Part shown: piece by piece, positions 33,576-45,243 of the stretch | Numbering within the stretch: the first letter of the stretch is position 1 | Layout: the number at the start of each line of letters is the position of its first letter | Assembly: GCF_030272615.1 (NCBI RefSeq) | Contig: NC_081414.1 | Location: forward strand, 822,549,896-822,613,895 | Length of the DNA: 64,000 nucleotides | Reading direction: 5' to 3' | Source of the DNA: Cryptomeria japonica | Taxonomy: Eukaryota > Streptophyta > Pinopsida > Cupressales > Cupressaceae | Program-made: the position numbers and the translations under genes | The notes under the pieces: generated by a model | The model's input: the letters and a program-made list of their open reading frames with translations, nothing else | The model's database searches: none | Told to the model about the DNA's origin: nothing

Positions 33576-36500
33576 TATGACACATAACAACACCAAGTGG
33601 TTTCCTAAGGGGTCACAAGACATCATATGACCCCTAACAACACCTAAGGAGTCATATGGTTCCCTAAGGGCACACCATATGACCCCTTAGGACACAATAA
33701 AACCCATAATGACACCATATGATTTCCTCAGGGGTCATATGGTGTCCTAAATAGTCATAGGACACCATATGACCCCTTAGGACACAATATGACCCCTAAT
33801 GACACCTAAGGTGTCATATGGTGTCCTAAGGGGTCATATGACACCATATGACCCCTTAGGACACAATATGACCCTTAACAACATCTAAGGGGTCATATGG
33901 TGTCCTAAGGGGTCATAGGACACCATATGACCTCTTAGGACACCATACAACCCATAATGATACCATATGGTGTCTTAAGGTGTCAAGGACACCACATGAA
34001 CCCTTAGGACACCATATGACCCATAAGAGCACAATATGGTGTCCTAAGGGGTCATAGGACACCAGATGACCCCTAAGGATACCATATGACCCATATTAAT
34101 ACTATATGGTGTGCTAAGGGGTCATATGGTGTCCTAAGGGGTCATAGGACACCATATGACCCTTTAGAGCACAATATGACCCCTAACGACACATAAGGGG
34201 TCATATAGTGTCCTAAGGAGTCATAGGACACCATTTGACCTCTTAGGACACAATATGAACCCTAAAAACACATAAGGGGTTATATGGTGTCCTAAGGGGT
34301 CATATAACACTATATGACCCCTTAGGACACCATATAACCTAGAACAACACTATATGGTGTCCTAAGGGGTCACATGGTGCCCTAAGGGATCATAAGATAC
34401 CATAAGACCCCTTAGGACACCATACAACCCATAACGACACCATATGGTGTCCTAAGGGGTCATAGGATACCATATGACCCATTAGTACATAATATGATCC
34501 CTAATGACACCTAAGGAGTCATATGGTGTTCTATGGTTTCATAGGACACCATATGACCCCTTAGGAAACAATACAACACATCACAACACCACATTATGTC
34601 GTAAGGGGTCATAGGACACAATATGACTCCTTAAGACACAATATAACCCCTAACGACCCCTTAGGGGGTTATATGACATCATATGACCCCTTAGCACACT
34701 ATACAACCTATAATGACACCATATGGTGTCCTAAGGTGTCATATAGTGTTCTAATGGGCCATATAATAGCATATGACCTCTTAGCATACCATAAGACCCA
34801 TAATGACACCATATGACCTTTTAGGACATCATACATCCCATAACAACACCATATGAGGGCTCATATGGTTTCCTACACCATATAACCCCTTAGGACACCA
34901 TATGAACCATAACAACACCATATTGTATCCTAAGGGGTCATATGGTGTCCTAAGGGGTCATGGGACACCATATGACCCCTCAAGACATCATACAAACCAT
35001 AACAACACCATATTGTATCCTAAGGGGTCATATGGTGTCCTAAAGGGTCATAGGGCACAATATGACCTCCAAAGACCCCTTAGGGGGTCATAGGACACCA
35101 TATGACCCCTTAAAACACCATTTAACCCATAACAACACCATATGGTGTCCTAAGGGGTCATACAACACCAGATGAACCCTTAGCACATCATACGACCCAT
35201 AACGACACCATATGGTGTCCTTCATCGAACACCATATGACTCCTTAGGACACCATATGACCCATAACGACACCATATGGTGTCCTATGGGATCATATGGT
35301 GTCTTAAGGGGTCACAGGACACCCTATAACCCCTTAGGACACCCTATGACCCCTTAGGACATAGTATGATCCCTAACAACACCTAAGGGGTCGTATGGTG
35401 TCCTAGGGGTTCATAGGACATGATATAACTACTTAGGACACAATATGACCCCTAACGACACCTAAGGGGTCATATGGTGTCCTAAGGGGTCATAAGACAC
35501 CCAATGATCACTTAGGACACCATACGACCCGTAATGACACCATATGGTGTCCTAAGGGGTCATATCGTGTCCTAAGGGGTCATATGACACCATATGACCC
35601 CTTAAGAATAGAGAGAGAGATGGTGACCTTGAGAATGGACAGAGACAATAAGAGAGTAAGGAAGATATATGAGAGAGTCATATGGTGTTTTATGACCCCT
35701 CAGAACACCATGTGACCCCTAACAACACCATATGGTGTCCAAAGGGGTCATATGGTTTCCTATGGACACCATATAACCCCACATGACACCATATGACCCC
35801 TAGTGACACCATATGGTGTTCTATAACCCCCTAGGACACCATATGACCCCTAACAACACCAAATGGTGTCCTAAGGAGTCAAATGGTGTCCTAAGGGGTC
35901 ATATGGTGTAATATGACCCCTTAGAACACCATATGACCCCTAACATCACCATTTGGTGTCCTAAAGGGTCATATGATGTCCTAAGGGGTCATATGGTGTC
36001 CTAAGGGGTTATATGGTGTTCTATGACCCCTTAGGACACCATATGACCCCAATCAACACCATATAATCCCTAACAACAACATATGGTGTCCTAACAGGTC
36101 ATATGATGTTCTATGACCCCTTAGGACACCATATGACCCCTAATAACAACATATGGTATCCTAAGGGGTCATATGGTGTTCTATGATGCCTTGGGACACT
36201 ATATGAGCCCTCGGGACACCATATGACCCCTAAAAAAACCATATGGTGTCATAAGGGGTCATATGGTGTTCTATGTCCCCTTGGGACACCATATGACCCT
36301 ATACGACATCATATGATCCCTCACGACACCATATGGTGTCCTAAGGGGTCATATGGTGTCTTAAGGGGTCATAGAACACCATATGACCCCTAACGACATC
36401 AGATGACCCCTTAGGACACCATATGGTGTTGTTAGGGGTCATCTGGTGTCCTAAGGGGTCATTAAACACCATATGACCCCTACTGACACCATATGACCCC

Positions 36501-39064
36501 TTAGGATAGCATATGATCCCTAATAACACCATATGGTTCCATTAGGGGTCATATGGTGTCATAAAGCATCATATGGTGTCCTAATGGGTCATAAAATATC
36601 ATATGACCCTTTATGACACCATATGACTCCTAAAGACACCATATGACCCCTTAGGACACCATATGACCCCTAACAACAACATATTGTGTCTTGAGGGGTC
36701 ATATGGTGTCACAAGTGGTCATTTCATGTACTATGATGTTAAAATGGGTCATATGGTGTCCTACACGATCTTAGAACATCATATGACCCCTTAGGACAGC
36801 ACATGGTGTCGTTAGGGGTCATATAGTGTCCTAAGGGGTCATATGGTGTTGTTAGGGGTCATATGGTGTCCTAAGCAATCATATGGTATTCTATGACCCA
36901 TTAGGATGCCATATGACCCCTTAGGAGACCATATGACCCCTAACGACATGCTATGGTGTCGTTAGGGGTCATATGGTGTCATTAGGGGTCATATTATGTC
37001 CGAAGGGGTCATATGGTGTTCTATGACCCCTTAGGACACCATATGACCCCTAACGACACCATATGGTGTCCTAAGGGGTCATATGGTGTCATTAGCGGTC
37101 ATATGGTGTCCTTAGAGGTCATTAGGTGTTCTATGACCCCTTAAGACACCATATGACCCCTTAGCATATCTCATATGGTGTCGTTAGGGGCATATGGTGT
37201 CCTAATGGGTCATATGGTAGTTTATGACCCATTAGGACACCATTTGACCCCTAAAAAAACCATATGGTGTGCTAAGGGATCATACGGTGTCCTAAGGGCT
37301 TATATGATGTTTTATGACCCCTTAGGACACCATATGACCTCTAAGAACACAATATGGTGTCCTAAGGGGACATATGGTGTTGTTAGGGGTCATATGGTTT
37401 TTATGACCCCTTAGGACACCATATGACCCCTAACGACACCATATGGTGTCTTAAGGGTTTATTTAACATCATTAGAGGTCATATGGTGTCCTAAGGAGTC
37501 ATATGGTGTCGTGAGGGGTCATATGGTGTCGTATGGGATCACATGGTGTCCTGAGGGCTGATATGGCATCCTAAGGGGTCATAGAACACCATATGACCCC
37601 TTAGGACACCATATATTGTCATTAGGGGTCACATGGTGTCCCAAGGGGTCATAGAACACCATATGACCTCTTAGGACACCATATGGTGTCGTTAGGCTTT
37701 ATATAGTGTATGGGATTATATAGTGTCCTAAGGGGTCATAGAATACCATATGACCCCTTAGGACACCATATGACCTCTTAGGAAATCAAATGACCCCTTA
37801 GGACACCATATGGTGACGTTAGGGGTTATATGGTGTCTTAAGGGGTCATAAACTACCATATGACCGCTTAGGACACTATATAACCCCCCAGGACATCATA
37901 TGGTATGTCCTAAGGGTTCATATGATGTCTCAAGAGATCATATAATACCATATGACCCTTAAGGACACCATGTGACTCCTTAGGACACCATATGGTGTTG
38001 TTAGGGGTCATAGAACACCATATGACCCCTTAGGACACAATATGACCCCTAATGACACCATATGACCCCTAACGACACCATATGACCCCTCAGGACACCA
38101 TATGGTCGTCTTAGGGGTCATATGGTGTCCTAAGGGGTTATAGAACACCATATGACCCATTATGACACCAGATGACTAATGACACCATATGGTGTCGTTA
38201 GGGGTCATATGGTGTCCTAAGGGGTCATATGGCATCCTAATGGGTCCTAGAATACCATATGACCCCTTAGAACACCATATGACCCCTAACGATACCATAT
38301 GACCCCTTAGGACACCATATGACCCCTAACAACACCATATGGTGTCTTAGGAGGTCATATGGTGTCCTGAGGGGTCATATGGTGATCTATGACCTCCTAG
38401 GACACCATATGACCCCTTCTAACATCCTAGTAGATGACATGACCACTTGTGACACTATATGACCCCTCAAGACACAATATAGTGTCATTTGGGGTCATAT
38501 GGTGTCCTAAAGGGTCATATGGTGTCGTTAGGGATCATATGGTGTCCTAAGGGGTCATATGGTATGAGATCACCCATTAGGGCACCATATGACCTCTTAG
38601 GATGCCATATGACCCCTAACGACACCATGTGACTCCTTAGGCACCACATGACCTCTAATGACATCATATCATGTCGTTGTAGGTCATATGGTGTCATAAG
38701 GGGTCATAGAACACCATATGACCCCTTAGGACACTATATGGTGTCGTTAGGGATCATATGGTGTCATTAGGGGTCATATGGTTTCCTAATGGGTCATATG
38801 ATATCTTTAGGGGTCATAAAACACCAAATGACTAGTAAAGACACCATATGGTGTCATTAGGGATCATATGGTGTTCTAAGAGATCATATGGTATCCCAAG
38901 GGGTCATAGAACACCATATGACCCATTATGACACCATATGACCCATAGTGACACCATATGACCCCTTAGGACACCATATGACTTGCAGCAACACCATATC
39001 TTCTCCTAAGAGGTCATATGGTGTCCTAAGATAGATATTAATGTTTTTCTAAGGGGTCATATGG
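33576..39064. repeat. 20-bp unit satellite in both orientations
   Basis: The unit is CCATATGACCCCTTAGGACA; its reverse complement TGTCCTAAGGGGTCATATGG occurs interspersed at similar frequency. About 270 units would fill the array if gapless. In the left third a higher-order block of four units (two forward, two reverse, ~80 bp) recurs with variants. Units differ by point changes, as in an old array. The joints make CATATG and CCATATGG palindromes. A 70-bp AG-rich stretch at 35608-35680 interrupts it and resembles the flanking stems. Not CRISPR: no spacers. Not coding. Confidence 0.93.
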
Positions 39065-39847
39065 CCCACCATGCTCTTGCACATACTCAGATGGGTTACA
39101 TAGAGATATAAGATACCTAGAGGGGGAGAGAGGCATGAGAGACCTAGATAGGGTGTGAGAGAGAGAGGGTTGAGATAGATGGAGGGGGATAGAGAGAGGT
39201 TGGTAATGAGATATGGATGGAGATGTAGAGAGGGAATGAGGGAGAAACCTAGAGATGGGTAGAGGGGTTGTGATGGAAAGTCGATAATGTAGAAGGTAAG
39301 GAGAGAATAATAATTAGTAGGGAAGGGAGAGAGAGATGGGGATAAGGAGGGATTAGTATGGAAGGGAGAGAGAGATGGGGATAAAGAGGGAGAGGGATAT
39401 AGAGAGGGAGAGGGGAAGAAAAGAATGGAGATGCCTATAAATGGGAGGGAGAGATAAGAGGAGAGATGAAAGAATAAAGAGAGAGAAGAGTATGGGGGGA
39501 TTGAGGGAGAGGTAGATATGGAGGGACTAAAATACCCAGGGAAGGAGATGATGGAGAGGTGGGGGGAAAGCGATAGGAGGAGGAGAGAGCTCAAAAATAA
39601 ATAGGGGTAAAGGGGGAGGGAGATATAGGGGAAGAGAGAGGGGGAGAACTAGAGAGGTGACAAATAGTTAGGTGAGAGAACTATATTGGGAAAGAGAGAT
39701 GAGAGACCTAGATGACAAGAGAGAGGAATGAGATAGATAGAGGGGGGAGAGAGAGGTGAGTAATGAAACATGATGCTGAGGTAGATAGGTGGAGAAGAAG
39801 GAAGTGATAAACCTAGAGAGGTGAGAGAGAGTTGATGACCTAGAATG
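39065..39847 (-). repeat. AG-rich stem, right arm, first block
   Basis: Polypurine sequence with 'gagagacctagag' words, the reverse complement type of the left CT-rich stem. Interrupted at 39848 by a solo LTR and resuming at 40790. Confidence 0.8.
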
Positions 39848-40789
39848 TGTTAGGACCCATAGGCAACTGAGAGGGGGGGGGGGGGGGTTGAATCAATTGT
39901 CTATTAATTTCAACCCAAATATAACTTAATCAAACTTGATACTTAATACCGGTAAACCAAACTTAATGTCGTTTGACACATTAGCAGTTAATATTAATAC
40001 CGGTAAAGATTGATGCATAAAATAGAAAGAGAAACAATATCCACAACACATAACACAAATATTTGTACATGAAAACCTTGTAAGGGGAAAAAACACAGTG
40101 GGAAACCTTACCCACAATTAGATGATACTACTGTAGATAGTATGTGTATACGAATGGGGTCTGCACATGTAGAAAGGTCAACCGCCTAGAGCTCACTGCT
40201 CAATCACAAAATAGGAGTCACACTAACTACAATTGGATGGTTAAATCCAAGGATAATGTACTACTCAAAGTAGCATCTCTAATGCTGGATTCAGTACTAG
40301 TTAAGCTTTGATAATCACCTTCAAACCTTCCTTGAACCTTCTCTATGGTCTGCTCATATGATCTTCAATATTTGCAAATGCCATAACCTTACTTATAATA
40401 TTTTGCTTCCACTTATCACACTATTTATCTCACAAATGAGACCTTACATATATACCAAAACCTAAGACCAAATGTTTTGGATCACTAAGAATGATATAAT
40501 AAAATCAATTACAAACAAGTCAAGATGCAATGCATCATGTTGGCTCAATACATTTACAACAATATCCAATTAATTAAATCATCTGCATAACGTGTCATGC
40601 TCATCTGGAATAGATGATGCATGTTGGTGAATAATATAACCTTTCAGTGAACAATATACCGGTGACTATGCATAATTCACTGAACTTGTTCATGAAAATA
40701 ATGTGTCGGTTCATAATAACCAAAGAGCTCCAGAAGATAAGTGTTGACATCAATGAAAAAACCAATGCAACACATCCATGATACCAACA
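39848..40789 (-). mobile_element. Solo copia LTR in fold-back right arm
   Basis: 942 bp, TGTTAGGACCC at the start and GATACCAACA at the end. Flanked by GAATG (39843-39847) and AAATG (40790-40794), a 5-bp duplication with one mismatch. Contains a 14-G run with 'ggttgaatcaa' at about 39877-39898 and a 'gtgggaaaccttaccc' phrase near 40099, like the Sirevirus LTRs. Orientation by these marks is minus. No internal region remains, so it arose by LTR-LTR recombination. Confidence 0.85.
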
Positions 40790-41062
40790 AAATGTAGAGA
40801 GAGAGAGAATAAAAGAGGAAGAGGGAATAAAAAAGTGGGGGAGTGAGATATATATGGGGGTATGTATGGATGGGGAGGTAGAGAGGGAGAGGGGAAGAAA
40901 TGAAGGGAGAGACCTAAAGAGGGGAGGGAGGGAGAAGAGAAGAGATAGAAGAACAAAGAGAGGAGTAAGAGGGGAGGGATGGAGAGGTAGACATGGAGGG
41001 AGTGAGAGACCTATGGAAGGAGGAGATAAAGAGATTAGGGAAGGAAGCGAAAAGGAGGGAGA
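40790..41062 (-). repeat. AG-rich stem, right arm, second block
   Basis: Continuation of the AG-rich arm after the solo LTR. Confidence 0.8.
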
Positions 41063-41423
41063 GAGGGATAGAGAGGGAAATAGAGAACTATAGAGGGGGT
41101 ATATAGATAGGTGAGAGACCTAGATGGCCAGAGAGGAGTGAGATAGATAGAGGGGGACAAAAAGAGGTGGGTAATGAGACCTATATGCATAGGTAGATAG
41201 GTGGAGAGGAAGGGAGGGAGAAACCTAGACAGGGGAGAGAGGGTGGGATGGAGAGGTAAAGACCTAGACAATGAAGATAGAGAATAAGAGAGGAAAAGAG
41301 AAGATGAGAGTGTAGGAGAGGGAGATAGAGAGGAGAGAGGAAGAAAGGAAGGTAGAGACCTGGAGAAGGGAGGGAGGGAGAATAGAAGAGATAGAAGTAC
41401 AAAGAGATGAGTAAGAGGAGATG
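41063..41423 (+). repeat. 361-bp exact direct repeat, copy 1
   Basis: Identical base for base with 44883-45243 (offset 3820). It is AG-rich arm sequence of the fold-back element. The two copies bracket 41424-44882. Confidence 0.95.
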
Positions 41424-41509
41424 TGTAACAACCACCATAATTCATCCAACAAAATTGAGCATATTTTTTTTTTTTTTTCTTTATTATGTTTTATTCAATT
41501 GCATACTCT

Positions 41510-41670
41510 GGGCATCCATCCAAATAGGATTGGGCATTCATCCATTCGGGATGAGCTCCTAACCATACGGGTTGGCAATTGTCCATACGGGACGTAAATT
41601 TCATCTATCCAATACGGGATAGGCATCTACCCATACGGGGTAGGCATCCATCCAAACGGGATAGGAGGTG
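41510..41670 (+). repeat. Degenerate CCATACGGG-word array
   Basis: Six or more copies of a word ending in ACGGG or TCGGG, each preceded by 'catccatcc'-like sequence, spaced about 20-35 bp. Confidence 0.7.
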
Positions 41671-42245
41671 CTCTGGCCAGAGACTTAGACTCATCGGGAC
41701 CATTCGGGTCCTGAGCCACTCACTAAGTACTACATTCTTCTAACAAGAATGCACCGAGGTCGCCGTCCTTAGGAGTAATAAGAAAATAAGACAAGCTTGA
41801 ATTCCGCCTCGGAATTTGGCTTAAAGCCTCGGGAAGTCAAGCGAATCCATACGGGATTCCTTCCGAGTATGCATTGAATTGAGTTTGATTATCTTATCTT
41901 TCGATTAGGATTCTTACTCAATCAAGCCTAGACCCCACCCACGAACGCCTGAGTACGAGGGACAACTCCGTCCCAAGACTGCCTACATACCCGCTTCGGC
42001 ACGGGATCAAGGCGTAAAGTATGTAGTTCTGTTTTCTAATCTATGGTTTGATGTAAACTGATTTTGTGGGTACGCAACCCTTTCTAGGGTCAGTGTCCCA
42101 GACAGTTTCTCTGCGGTTGCTACCCACGAAGGTAGCATTTAAGCGAAGGCTCAAGATGGCCTATTGCTTGTGGCCTAACAAAATAACTTGAACCTAATTC
42201 TTATCACGAGCGTCACCCAATTTCAATCACCAATATCCCTTCGAG

Positions 42246-42270
42246 GTGAATAAATAAATAAATAAATAAA
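42246..42270 (+). repeat. (AATA)n microsatellite
   Basis: About five AATA units. Confidence 0.9.
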
Positions 42271-43199
42271 GTAATTTTCATGAGAGCTCTTAACTTGACC
42301 ATCCCTAAGAGGGGTTTACTAAGGTTTATCTCAACGGATGTGGAATTCAGTTAAAAGTTATCTTATTAAATTATCGATCCAAGAGGGATTACCCGCCCCT
42401 TGGATTTTTAACTTCCAAATGTCCCTTATTACTCCCCGACGATTTATAGGGACAATGCCACAGATGTCGTTAATGCAGCTTTATTAGGCGTTAAGTGCAG
42501 TAGTTCAACACGACGGCATTACCCGTAAGCGTGACCCAGAGGCACCATATATACCGAACGCTGCTAGTTTTGGTTTTCCAACTTCCTTTATTTAGTTTTC
42601 TAACTACGAATAACAAAATGAAAGCGTAAATAATTGAAGTAACTACTTGTAGTATAATTTGCATAACAATGAAACTTGCATAATAGTAATTGCATGAAGA
42701 TATAATTATTCTATAATTCGCATGCTATGATCCATTAATAAGAGCAATTAATCTATGAGGAATTTGCATGACGTAAGAAGGTTTAACGAGTCCCAAATAA
42801 TGATTAAGTTTAAGCATTTGTATTAATGTAAGTTAGTCTCTAAGACCAATCAAGTGTCCCAACGATTCTTAATGGGTTGAGTAACTAAATTTAATAGGAA
42901 AATAGTCCACAAATTTAAAACTTACTAAGGCAATTTAATTGTGAGCTTGCTACATATTGCACAATTTTATTTTATTTTATTTTCTAAATCGTAATACAAT
43001 ATCTTATAGCTAAATTAAATAAATAATAAAAAAAAGAATTTGTTATTCCTAAATGCCATTTCTATCAAATAAAATAATACAAAATTTTTTGAATAAATAT
43101 TAATTTACATACAAAAAAAATCTCCAATTTAAAATTTTCGACTTACAATTAAAAAAAAACGCAAAACGCAAGGAGCCTTTAATTAAATGAGTTTAATTG

Positions 43200-43385
43200 G
43201 GTAGTATGAGGGCGCGGGGTGGGGACCACGGGTCCCATCACCCCTGCGGCTCTGCATGCGCAGGTCCGCAGAGGTGAGGGGACCCGCGGGCCCCTCCGCA
43301 CTACTGCGACAGTTACGACGTACTGTCCTTGCATGCCGACGCCTGCCTTGCGCGAAACGCCGGGCGTTACGGGGGTTTTAATAGG
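43200..43385. other. GC-rich, CpG-rich patch
   Basis: About 180 bp with many CpG and GGGCCC/CGCGGG words in otherwise AT-rich DNA. An ORF across it (43219-43401) has no motif. CpG survival suggests low methylation or recent arrival. Confidence 0.7.
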
Positions 43386-43435
43386 TTTTTTCTACGTTTG
43401 AACGATCTCCATTTTTTTGTTGTTTATATATATTC

Positions 43436-43457
43436 GTATATATATATATATATATAC
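43436..43457. repeat. (TA)n microsatellite
   Basis: About ten TA units enclosed by CG on both sides. Confidence 0.9.
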
Positions 43458-43624
43458 GTTTTTATAATATTATTGTTATTACTTTTTTGTTTTAACAGGA
43501 GTATTGTATTTTAATTTATTGAGAATCACCCAGAGCAGGGTAGATAACAGGGAATGACAATGTGACAGCTTGATATTCAGAGATAAAATACATTGAAGCA
43601 ATAGCCAGAGAGGTTTTTTTTTTC

Positions 43625-44240
43625 TTCATTTCCTTTATTCTTTACACAGGGAAGATTCGTTCATAGAGAAAGAAGATTCATTTCTTTTCACAGGGAAATT
43701 TCATTCACAGAGAGAGAGAAGATTTATTTCTTTTCACAGGGAAGTTTCATTCACAGAGAGAGAAGATTTATTTATACACACAGGGAAGTTTCATTCAAAA
43801 TAAACTAAAGATAATAATCTAATTTCTATTTACTCTGAAACTAATTTCTTATCAGAAAACAATGAATCTTATTTTCAAGAAAAAATGAATTTCATTCTAC
43901 AAATCTGAAACAAATTTTCTTATCAAACAATGAATTCCATTCTAAAATCTGAAACTAATGCATCTTATTTTCAAAAGAAATGAATTTCATTCTACAAAAT
44001 CTAAGACAAAAACAATGAATCTTATTCTCTAAAATTTGAAACTAAAAATTTAAACAATGAATCTTATTCTCAAAATAAATGAATTTCATTCTACAAAATC
44101 TGAAACAAATTTTCTTATCAAAAAAAAATGAATTTTATTCTCTAAAAATCTGAAACTAATCCCTTATTAAAAATTTAAACAATGAATCTCATTCTTTACA
44201 AAATCCAAAAACTAATTCCATATCAAGAAATTTAACAATG
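43625..44240 (+). repeat. Two adjacent minisatellites
   Basis: At 43640-43800 a unit of about 55 bp ('cacagggaartttcattcacagag') occurs about three times. At 43855-44240 a unit of about 65 bp ('aatgaatcttattctc' then 'gaatttcattctacaaa' and 'tctgaaac') occurs about five times with variation. Confidence 0.75.
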
Positions 44241-44882
44241 AATCTTATTAAAACCAGGATTCTCATTTTCTACAAAATCTAAACTAATTCTTTAACAAAA
44301 TACAATTAAAATTTCATACTCATAATTAATCCAATCAAATCTAATCTACCATAAAAATGAGATGCATGAACTAAGTTGGAGGAACCTGGATGCTTGAAGA
44401 TGGTGTGGAGTCTTCCTTGATCCTCCAATTTGAAGAAAAATCCTCCAACAAAATCCTAGCTGCCAATGAAGTGGACTACCAAAGAGAATTCAACTTGCAG
44501 AAATTTCTTATCAAGATTAGCTAGCTTTTCCTTTGAAACTTGTTCCCATTTTATAAAAGAAATCACAATTTCCCACTACCTATTTTTTTTAATTTAAAAA
44601 AGAGATTCTTCTCCCAATTTGGCCTCCATGCAAATTAATTAGGCTTAGTGGGAGGAGTTACATGCAAGGAGGTGGAGAAGCCTCTAGAAGCTTCTTATTC
44701 CTCCTACAACATGTGCCTTAATTTGGGTGAGGGAAATTAAATATCAATTTTAAAATATATATGCATTTTCCATGTGTGTGGTTTATTAATTTATTCCCTT
44801 ACAATATTCATTCAATAATTCATCCAAAGAGTATAAATAAAGTTTTGTATTTAAATCAAAAAAAGTGATAAAGGAGGGTTGT

Positions 44883-45243
44883 GAGGGATAGAGAGGGAAA
44901 TAGAGAACTATAGAGGGGGTATATAGATAGGTGAGAGACCTAGATGGCCAGAGAGGAGTGAGATAGATAGAGGGGGACAAAAAGAGGTGGGTAATGAGAC
45001 CTATATGCATAGGTAGATAGGTGGAGAGGAAGGGAGGGAGAAACCTAGACAGGGGAGAGAGGGTGGGATGGAGAGGTAAAGACCTAGACAATGAAGATAG
45101 AGAATAAGAGAGGAAAAGAGAAGATGAGAGTGTAGGAGAGGGAGATAGAGAGGAGAGAGGAAGAAAGGAAGGTAGAGACCTGGAGAAGGGAGGGAGGGAG
45201 AATAGAAGAGATAGAAGTACAAAGAGATGAGTAAGAGGAGATG
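44883..45243 (+). repeat. 361-bp exact direct repeat, copy 2
   Basis: Identical with 41063-41423. Arm sequence continues beyond it to 45475, whereas copy 1 is preceded by arm sequence, so together they would rejoin into one uninterrupted arm. Confidence 0.95.

Larger units (their letters stand above)
41424..44882. mobile_element. 3.46 kb insertion between 361-bp repeats
   Basis: Sequence unlike the arm: it has CpG-containing DNA at 41500-42560, AT-rich DNA, a short GC-rich patch, and Met/Phe-coded minisatellites. It starts TGTAACAACC; TTACA at 44799-44803 could be the end of a large LTR that starts TGTAA, leaving ~79 bp of filler. No internal coding domain is seen. Possible readings are a large solo LTR that came with a local duplication, or capture of foreign DNA during break repair. 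Unclassified. Confidence 0.55.

Noticed and set aside
34902-38697. Open frames inside the 20-bp satellite
   Set aside because: The unit happens to lack stops in some frames; peptides are pure repeats of the unit.
33576-39064. CRISPR-like array of ~20-bp repeats
   Set aside because: Units are contiguous with no spacers, occur in both orientations, and lie in a plant transposon.
41424-44803. Definite solo LTR from TGTAAC to TTACA
   Set aside because: Ends look LTR-like but there is no 5-bp duplication at these positions, and 79 bp of extra sequence plus the 361-bp repeat need another explanation.
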